Source of the DNA: Candidatus Margulisiibacteriota bacterium
GTDB taxonomy: Bacteria; Margulisbacteria; WOR-1; JAKLHX01
Assembly: GCA_022709925.1 (NCBI GenBank)
Contig: JAKLHX010000077.1
Location: 1 to 5,891, forward strand
Direction of reading: 5' to 3'
DNA length: 5,891 bases
Position numbers and translations under genes: made by a program. Below the pieces are notes generated by a model that saw nothing but the letters and a program-made list of their open reading frames with translations, did not search any database and was not told where the DNA came from. Shown here in pieces: positions 1 to 4,397 of the stretch (position 1 is the stretch's first letter; the number at the start of each line of letters is the position of its first letter).

Positions 1-939
1 GGGAAGACCGTTTTGATCATGGAACTTATAAGGAATATAGCTACCGAGCACGGAGGCGTTTCTGTTTTTGCGGGAGTGGGAGAGCGCACCAGGGAAGGCA
101 ACGATCTCTGGCTTGACATGAAAGCTTCAGGAGTAATAAAAAAGACTTCTTTGGTGTTCGGACAGATGAACGAAGCTCCAGGCGCAAGGTTCAGGGTCCC
201 TCTTACGGGGCTCGCGCAGGCCGAGTACTTCAGGGATGAGAAAAAACAGGACGTCCTGCTTTTCATAGACAATATATTCAGGTTCGTACAGGCCGGGGCC
301 GAAGTATCGACATTGCTCGGGAGGATGCCTTCCGCCGTGGGCTACCAGCCTACGCTTTCTACCGAGATGGGGCAGCTTCAGGAGCGGATCGTCTCGACGA
401 ATGACGGATCTATCACGTCCATACAAGCCATATATGTTCCTGCGGACGATCTGACGGACCCTGCTCCGGCCACGACCTTTTCACATCTGGACGCGACTAC
501 GGTGCTTTCAAGGTCCCTGACGGAACTCGGGATATACCCTGCGGTCGATCCGCTGGATTCCACATCCAGGATAATGGACCCGAAGGTTGTCGGGGAAGAG
601 CATTTTAACACGGCCAAGGAAGTAATAAGGATATTACAACGATATAAGGAACTTCAGGATATAATAGCGATACTCGGAATGGAAGAGCTTTCTAACGAGG
701 ACAAGATCACGGTCTCAAGGGCTAGAAAGATACAGAGGTTCTTGTCCCAGCCGTTCTTTGTGGCGGAAGAATATACAGGACAGGCAGGTAAATATGTACC
801 GATCTCGGAGACCATACGAGGATTTAAAGAGATCTCCGAGGGGTTTCACGACAACATTCCGGAAAGTGCTTTTTATATGAAGGGCGGCATTGATGAGGTG
901 ACGATGCATGCAGATGCAATTAAAAATACTAAGTCCTGA
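1..939 (+). CDS. atpD: F-type ATP synthase subunit beta, 5'-truncated by window edge
   Basis: This is the catalytic beta subunit of the F1 sector, which makes ATP from ADP and phosphate at the alpha/beta interfaces on the cytoplasmic side. The 312 visible residues begin at the end of Walker A (GKT at residues 1-3), so roughly 150 N-terminal residues lie upstream. Seen in the fragment: GERTREGND (27-35) with the family's catalytic Glu at residue 28; the Walker B strand LLFIDNI (86-92); LGRMPSAVGYQPTL (106-119); the VPADDLTDP segment (146-154); and RARKIQRFLSQPFFVAE (240-256). The DELSEED loop reads EELSNED (228-234), a mild variant. The C-terminus (FYMKGGIDEV and a short tail) is of normal length, and the stop is TGA at 937-939. 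The reading frame is open from base 1, so the gene is cut only by the window. The epsilon gene starts inside its last 32 bases. The assignment is secure; only the 5' end is missing. Confidence 0.98.
   Translation, partial: GKTVLIMELIRNIATEHGGVSVFAGVGERTREGNDLWLDMKASGVIKKTSLVFGQMNEAPGARFRVPLTGLAQAEYFRDEKKQDVLLFIDNIFRFVQAGAEVSTLLGRMPSAVGYQPTLSTEMGQLQERIVSTNDGSITSIQAIYVPADDLTDPAPATTFSHLDATTVLSRSLTELGIYPAVDPLDSTSRIMDPKVVGEEHFNTAKEVIRILQRYKELQDIIAILGMEELSNEDKITVSRARKIQRFLSQPFFVAEEYTGQAGKYVPISETIRGFKEISEGFHDNIPESAFYMKGGIDEVTMHADAIKNTKS
895..900 (+). promoter_or_regulatory. Shine-Dalgarno for atpC inside atpD
   Basis: GAGGTG lies within the atpD coding region, 7 bases before the ATG at 908. This spacing favours the 908 start over the in-frame ATG at 914 (13 bases away) and over the out-of-frame ATG at 904. 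Because the site is covered by ribosomes translating atpD, epsilon synthesis is probably coupled to beta. The coupling is inferred. Confidence 0.5.
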
Positions 940-1147
940 CAGTGTGATGCTGGACAAGTTCGTGGACTCTGTGGTCTTAAAGCTTGAGACAGGCGATATG
1001 GGCATCCTGCCGGGACATGTCCCCATAGCCGGAAAGATCAAGAGGTCGGAAGTGAAATATAAGGTCAATAATATAGAGAACAGCATGGAAGTGTCTGAAG
1101 GATATACCTTTGTCATGCCAAATCGTGTTATGGTGTTCACCAAATAA
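908..1147 (+). CDS. atpC: F-type ATP synthase subunit epsilon, short form lacking the C-terminal domain
   Basis: Epsilon sits on the central stalk with gamma and couples the F1 motor to the c-ring. The 79-residue product matches only the N-terminal beta-sandwich domain. Its hallmark is the stretch ETGDMGILPGHVPIAGKI (27-44), corresponding to the family's G-E-L-G-I-x-P-G-H-A-P-L-L-T motif, followed by strands ending in the EGYTFVMPNRVMVFTK region (64-79). Typical epsilon subunits run about 130-140 residues and end in a two-helix domain that can extend and inhibit ATP hydrolysis; that half is absent. The frame ends at a clean TAA (1145-1147) with murA starting at the next base, so there is no room for a lost second domain. 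Short epsilons of around 80-90 residues are known in some lineages such as green sulfur bacteria, so this is probably a working natural form rather than a pseudogene. The start at 908 is chosen for its Shine-Dalgarno; ATG 914 is the alternative. Confidence 0.9.
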   Translation: MQMQLKILSPDSVMLDKFVDSVVLKLETGDMGILPGHVPIAGKIKRSEVKYKVNNIENSMEVSEGYTFVMPNRVMVFTK

Positions 1148-2404
1148 ATGAGAAAAATCATCATCAACGGGGGACGACCCCTTAACGGTACTGTAAAAGT
1201 AAGCGGCGCCAAAAATTCTGCATTGCCGATACTTGCATCAACCCTTCTTTTGAGCGGTAAGGCATCCATAACGAACGTCCCTTTATTGAACGATGTCATA
1301 ACGATGATGCGAGTGCTCAGGGTTCTCGGTCTGCGTGTCGAATATAGCGAGCCCAACACGATGAATGTCTGGATAAACGGCAAGGTCCGCCATGTGGCGC
1401 CTTATGAGCTTGTTACAAAGATGAGAGCGTCATTTTTTATAATAGGGCCTATACTTGCCAGGATGGGACTCGCAAAAGTCCCGCTGCCGGGCGGCTGCGC
1501 GATAGGATTCAGGCCGGTCAACTACTATATAAAAGGTCTTGAGGCCTTGGGGGCAAAAATAGAGATGGAGCACGGGTTCGTCATTGCCAAAGCTTCCAAA
1601 CTTAAAGGGGCTCCGATATATCTTGATTTCCCTTCCGTGGGAGCTACGGAAAGCCTTATGATGGCCGCTACTTTGGCGGATGGGGATACCGTCATAGAGA
1701 ATTCCGCTAAAGAACCCGAGATAATCGACCTTGCGAATTTTTTGAACAAATGCGGGGCCAAGATCTCAGGTGCCGGCACGCAATCTATAACGATCAAAGG
1801 GGTAAGTTCTCTCCGCGCCGCGGACTACAGGGTCATCCCAGACAGGATAGAAGCCGGGACCTTTATGGTGGCAGCCGCCATAACCGGCGGGGATGTCCTG
1901 GTCGAGAATATTTCACCGGAACACATCTCGTCTATCGTTACCAAACTTCAGGAAGCCGGAGTGAGCATAGTAATGGGCAAGAACAGTGCCAGGGTCACGG
2001 CCCCTCAGGGCATAAACGCTGTGGACATAAAGACCCTTCCGTATCCGGGTTTTCCTACGGACATGCAGCCGCAGCTCACTTCCATGCTGTCGCTGGCAAA
2101 AGGAACAAGCGTTATCACGGAGTCTATCTTTGAGAACAGGTTCATGCATGTTCAGGAACTCAAGAGGATGGGCGCGGATATTCAGATAGAAGGACACAGT
2201 ATAATAATAGAAGGTGTACCGCATCTTTCGGGAGCCCCTGTCAGGACCTCGGACCTACGGGCCGGTGCCGCCTTGATCCTTGCCGGGCTTGCCGCCGAGG
2301 GGGAGACCCTTATAGACGATATGGACAGGTTCATCGACAGAGGATATGAGAAAATACTAAGCAAGCTTGAAAGGCTGGGAGCTGATGCTAAAGAAGTTAA
2401 ATAA
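1148..2404 (+). CDS. murA: UDP-N-acetylglucosamine 1-carboxyvinyltransferase (MurA)
   Basis: MurA transfers enolpyruvate from phosphoenolpyruvate to UDP-GlcNAc, the first committed step of peptidoglycan synthesis, in the cytoplasm. The 418 residues match the usual length. The two-domain inside-out alpha/beta barrel landmarks are present: SGAKNSALP (19-27) with Lys22 and Asn23, MRASFFIIGP (92-101), the active-site loop LPGGCAIGFRPV (113-124) with Cys117 (E. coli Cys115), and PGFPTDMQPQ (300-309) with the general base Asp305. The C-terminal IDRGYEKI (396-403) carries Arg398. Retention of Cys rather than Asp at 117 predicts ordinary sensitivity to fosfomycin alkylation (inference). A minor oddity is RF before IDRGYE, where the family usually has YH. 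The ATG follows the atpC stop with no gap and has only a weak Shine-Dalgarno, which suggests translational coupling. The last 20 bases overlap ybeY. Confidence 0.97.
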   Translation: MRKIIINGGRPLNGTVKVSGAKNSALPILASTLLLSGKASITNVPLLNDVITMMRVLRVLGLRVEYSEPNTMNVWINGKVRHVAPYELVTKMRASFFIIGPILARMGLAKVPLPGGCAIGFRPVNYYIKGLEALGAKIEMEHGFVIAKASKLKGAPIYLDFPSVGATESLMMAATLADGDTVIENSAKEPEIIDLANFLNKCGAKISGAGTQSITIKGVSSLRAADYRVIPDRIEAGTFMVAAAITGGDVLVENISPEHISSIVTKLQEAGVSIVMGKNSARVTAPQGINAVDIKTLPYPGFPTDMQPQLTSMLSLAKGTSVITESIFENRFMHVQELKRMGADIQIEGHSIIIEGVPHLSGAPVRTSDLRAGAALILAGLAAEGETLIDDMDRFIDRGYEKILSKLERLGADAKEVK

Positions 2405-2750
2405 TATAGTTTCCTGTATATTGAAAAAAGAAAAAGCCAAAGGCAAGGTTTCGATACTTTTGACCAATGACGCCAATATAAGGGTCATGAACAGGATATA
2501 CAGGAAGATAGACAGGGCAACGGATGTCCTTTCGTTCTATATGGGAGAGGACGGGATATTAGGGGATATAGTAATATCTGTCGATACCGCGCTCCGGAAC
2601 GCCAAAAGGTTCGGGGTAAGTCTCGAGAACGAGATGAAAAGATTGACCGTACACGGGGTCCTGCATCTTTTGGGATACGATCACAAGAAAAAAACCGACA
2701 AATCAGCGATGAACTTGAAAGAGGATAAATATGCCGAGGAGATTGATTGA
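2385..2750 (+). CDS. ybeY: Endoribonuclease YbeY (rRNA maturation factor)
   Basis: YbeY is a small zinc-dependent endoribonuclease needed for 16S rRNA 3'-end maturation and ribosome quality control. The diagnostic zinc site H-x3-H-x5-H is intact as HGVLHLLGYDH (90-100: His90, His94, His100). Upstream are RATDVLSFYM (44-53) and LGDIVIS (59-65), both family signatures. The tail, with Asp105, Met109 and a K-E-x-x-Y element, fits the usual C-terminal helix. At 121 residues it is near the short end of the family, which is commonly about 150. The ATG at 2385 was chosen. It overlaps the end of murA by 20 bases and has GGGAG at 2377-2381 (close spacing, 3 bases) or AAGG at 2371-2374 (10 bases). An upstream in-frame TTG at 2367 would add six residues but lacks a convincing ribosome site. 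The stop overlaps dgkA by 20 bases. Confidence 0.92.
   Translation: MLKKLNNIVSCILKKEKAKGKVSILLTNDANIRVMNRIYRKIDRATDVLSFYMGEDGILGDIVISVDTALRNAKRFGVSLENEMKRLTVHGVLHLLGYDHKKKTDKSAMNLKEDKYAEEID
2718..2724 (+). promoter_or_regulatory. Shine-Dalgarno for dgkA inside ybeY
   Basis: AAAGAGG lies in the last codons of ybeY, 6 bases before the dgkA ATG at 2731. It is one of the better ribosome sites in the window and supports this start although it forces a 20-base overlap with ybeY. Confidence 0.5.
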
Positions 2751-3096
2751 GAGCGTAGGAAATGCCGTAAGAGGCCTGAGGTTCTCGTTCAGGACGCAGA
2801 GGAACCTTTCTATTCATACTGCTGCCGGAACGGCCGCGATCGTCTTAGGTGTCGTGCTGCAGATATCTACGGTCGAGATGGCAATAGTCTTTGTAGTGAT
2901 AGCTTCGGTGTTCGTCCTTGAGCTGTTGAATACGGCGATAGAGGAGATCGTAAACATGCTTTCTCTTAGCAGGAAAATGCGTGCGATGGTCGCAAAAGAT
3001 GTCGCGGCCGCGGCGGTGCTTATGTCTTCTCTTGCGTCAGTAGCGGTAGGGTGCTTGATTTTTGTCCCAAAAATCATTAATCTGTTGATAAGGTAA
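2731..3096 (+). CDS. dgkA: DgkA-family membrane lipid kinase (diacylglycerol or undecaprenol kinase)
   Basis: This is a small integral membrane kinase of the DgkA family, which phosphorylates diacylglycerol (E. coli) or undecaprenol (the UdpK type of Gram-positive bacteria). It has 121 residues, the usual size. An amphipathic N-terminus leads to the motif RTQRNLSIH (21-29). Three hydrophobic segments follow, at about 31-46, 50-69 and 92-113. The signature is ELLNTAIEEIVN (64-75), then AKDVAAAAVL (88-97) with the conserved Lys89-Asp90 pair. The RN-x-x-IH and ELLNTAIE wording resembles the UdpK type, so undecaprenol is the better substrate guess, consistent with murA in the same operon. Two oddities stand out: Gln23 sits where E. 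coli has metal-binding Glu28, and Asn75 replaces the Asp closing the signature (E. coli Asp80). Glu64, Asn67 and Glu71 are kept. The gene lies 4 bases before the CNNM gene. Confidence 0.88.
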   Translation: MPRRLIESVGNAVRGLRFSFRTQRNLSIHTAAGTAAIVLGVVLQISTVEMAIVFVVIASVFVLELLNTAIEEIVNMLSLSRKMRAMVAKDVAAAAVLMSSLASVAVGCLIFVPKIINLLIR

Positions 3097-3100
3097 TAGT

Positions 3101-4351
3101 ATGATAACTGTATTTTTCCTTTTGGTCCTTGTATGTTTTTCGGCGTTTTTCTCTTTTTCCGAGACCGCGCTCACTGCGGTGAGCCGCGTAAAAGTAAGGA
3201 AAATGTTCGAGGACAAACTTCTCGGCTCCAAAGCCCTTTATACGTTGAGGGAGAATCCGAGCAAAATGCTGGCGACGCTTCTTGTCGGCAATAACATCGT
3301 TAACCTTGCCGCGGCTTCGATCGCGACTTTCATATTCATAGATCTCTTCGCAAAGAAGTCCATACTCAATGAAGGTGTTACTGTCGCGGCTTCGACCCTT
3401 GTGATGACTCTGGTCATCCTTGTTTTCGGGGAAATAATCCCCAAGACAGCCGCCATAAAGCATTCTGACAGGTTCTCGCTGATAGTGGCTCCCGTCATAT
3501 TGGTGCTTTCGGTCGTCATAACTCCTGTCATCTCCTTTTTGGATTGGATATGCAGGCCGGTCCTTAAGCTTTTAGGCGCGGATATTAAGACGAATATTCC
3601 GTTCGTGACGGAAGACGAACTTAAGATGATCCTCAGCGTCGGCGAAGAGGAAGGCGTGATAGAGACCGCGGAGAACAAGATGATACACAGCATCTTTGAG
3701 TTCAGCGATACTGTCGCAAAAGAAGTGATGGTCCCGAGGCCGGATATGTTCTGCCTGGATTCCTGCACAAAGCCGAATGAAGCGCTTGAAAAGATCTTTG
3801 AGGACGGACATTCAAGGATCCCCGTTTATGACGGGAGCCCGGAGAATATAGTCGGGATAGTCATGATAAAAGACCTTATAAAAGTCTGCGGCCGCGGGGA
3901 CGGTTCGTCGCTAAAAGACATCATGAGAGCGCCTTTGTTCGTTCCTGAGACTAAAAAACTGGACGAGCTCATGCGGCTGATGCAGAGTTCCAGGAGCCAT
4001 ATCGCGATAGTTGTGGACGAATATGGCGTGGTCGCCGGCCTTGTTACTCTTGAAGACCTTTTGGAAGAGATCGTAGGAGAGATCGAGGATGAATTCGATA
4101 AGGAAGAAAAAGACCTGGAAACACTTCCTGACGGTTCTATACTTATCAATGCCAGCCTTTCCGTTAAGGATGTGAATGAAAAGATCGGGACAAGGATCCC
4201 TGAAGGCGACTATGACACTATAGGAGGGTTTGTCCTTTCTCTGATAGGGCGGCTCCCTTTTGTCGGCGACAGCACAAAATACGAAGACTTGAGCATAATA
4301 GTGGAAAAGATCGCTAAAAGAAGGATCACCCGTGTGAGGATCACCAGATAG
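3101..4351 (+). CDS. CNNM/CorC-family protein (DUF21, paired CBS, CorC_HlyC domains)
   Basis: The 416-residue protein has the complete CNNM/CorC (older name HlyC/CorC 'hemolysin') layout. Residues 1-155 form the DUF21 membrane domain, with hydrophobic segments near 2-19, 57-83, 93-112 and 125-150 and the family motifs FSETALTA (19-26), VGNN (62-65) and FGEIIPK (109-115). A linker, TEDELKMILSVGEEEGVI (170-187), precedes the CBS pair at about 207-262 and 271-328, including MVPRPDMF (210-217), HSRIPVYD (237-244), HIAIVVDEYG (300-309) and GLVTLEDLLEEIVGEI (313-328). The acidic stretch 329-340 joins the C-terminal CorC_HlyC domain (341-416, with the GDYDTIGG turn at 369-376). Characterised relatives bind Mg-ATP in the CBS pair and export Mg2+ (CorB/CorC), so divalent cation export is the likely role, though the ion cannot be read from sequence. 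AAGGT at 3090-3094 is a modest ribosome site. A CorC-type gene beside ybeY recalls proteobacterial ybeY-ybeX. Confidence 0.93.
   Translation: MITVFFLLVLVCFSAFFSFSETALTAVSRVKVRKMFEDKLLGSKALYTLRENPSKMLATLLVGNNIVNLAAASIATFIFIDLFAKKSILNEGVTVAASTLVMTLVILVFGEIIPKTAAIKHSDRFSLIVAPVILVLSVVITPVISFLDWICRPVLKLLGADIKTNIPFVTEDELKMILSVGEEEGVIETAENKMIHSIFEFSDTVAKEVMVPRPDMFCLDSCTKPNEALEKIFEDGHSRIPVYDGSPENIVGIVMIKDLIKVCGRGDGSSLKDIMRAPLFVPETKKLDELMRLMQSSRSHIAIVVDEYGVVAGLVTLEDLLEEIVGEIEDEFDKEEKDLETLPDGSILINASLSVKDVNEKIGTRIPEGDYDTIGGFVLSLIGRLPFVGDSTKYEDLSIIVEKIAKRRITRVRITR
4323..4345 (+). repeat. Two direct copies of GGATCACC, 15-base period
   Basis: GGATCACC occurs at 4323-4330 and again at 4338-4345, at the end of the CNNM coding region. 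Part of the motif (GGATCA) recurs at 4387-4392 beside the pyrG ribosome site. The two copies encode the repeated residues R-I-T-R, so they may only reflect a repetitive basic C-terminus. Confidence 0.3.
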
Positions 4352-4362
4352 CAAGTATATAG

Positions 4363-4368
4363 TATAAT
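4363..4368 (+). promoter_or_regulatory. Candidate -10 box of an internal pyrG promoter
   Basis: TATAAT, a perfect sigma-70-type -10 hexamer, lies in the only real intergenic gap, about 30 bases before the pyrG start. It would give a leader of roughly 20-25 bases containing the ribosome site. No recognisable -35 lies at 16-18 bases spacing (the region reads near ATCACC), and there is no TG extension. A -10 match alone is weak evidence in AT-rich spacer DNA. Confidence 0.3.
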
Positions 4369-4383
4369 AGTGATATTGTTTTA

Positions 4384-4397
4384 GAAGGATCAAGGAG
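4384..4397 (+). promoter_or_regulatory. Stacked Shine-Dalgarno stretch deciding the TTG start of pyrG
   Basis: GAAGGA (4384-4389) sits 8 bases before TTG 4398 and is well placed. A second purine core, AAGGAG (4392-4397), directly abuts the TTG and is too close to serve that codon in the usual way. No ATG, GTG or other TTG occurs in this frame between the upstream stop (TGA 4371-4373) and the conserved GGVVSSLGKG, so TTG 4398 is the only reasonable start. Confidence 0.6.

Noticed and set aside
908..1147. atpC as a pseudogene truncated by mutation
   Set aside because: The remaining domain is complete, the stop is immediately followed by the murA start, and no remnant of the helical domain is visible in any frame. 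Short epsilons are a known natural form.
715..1383. 222-residue open frame on the minus strand
   Set aside because: It crosses the 3' end of atpD, all of atpC and the start of murA, all strongly recognisable on the + strand. Its translation shows no domain and looks like a shadow.
2367..2384. TTG at 2367 as a longer ybeY start
   Set aside because: It would add six residues unlike the family N-terminus, lacks a convincing ribosome site and increases the overlap with murA.
2688..2694. Run of seven A's just after the YbeY zinc site, as a possible frameshift
   Set aside because: The unshifted frame continues with a tail (D, M and K-E-x-x-Y pattern) that fits the YbeY C-terminal helix and ends in a sensible overlap with dgkA. 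The shifted frames end sooner without a better match.
3238..3768. 176-residue minus-strand open frame within the CNNM gene
   Set aside because: Its hydrophobic character mirrors the membrane-coding sense strand. There is no start context or family resemblance.
4352..4397. Terminator between the CNNM gene and pyrG
   Set aside because: No GC-rich hairpin followed by a T run could be found; the only T run is a short TTTT without a stem.
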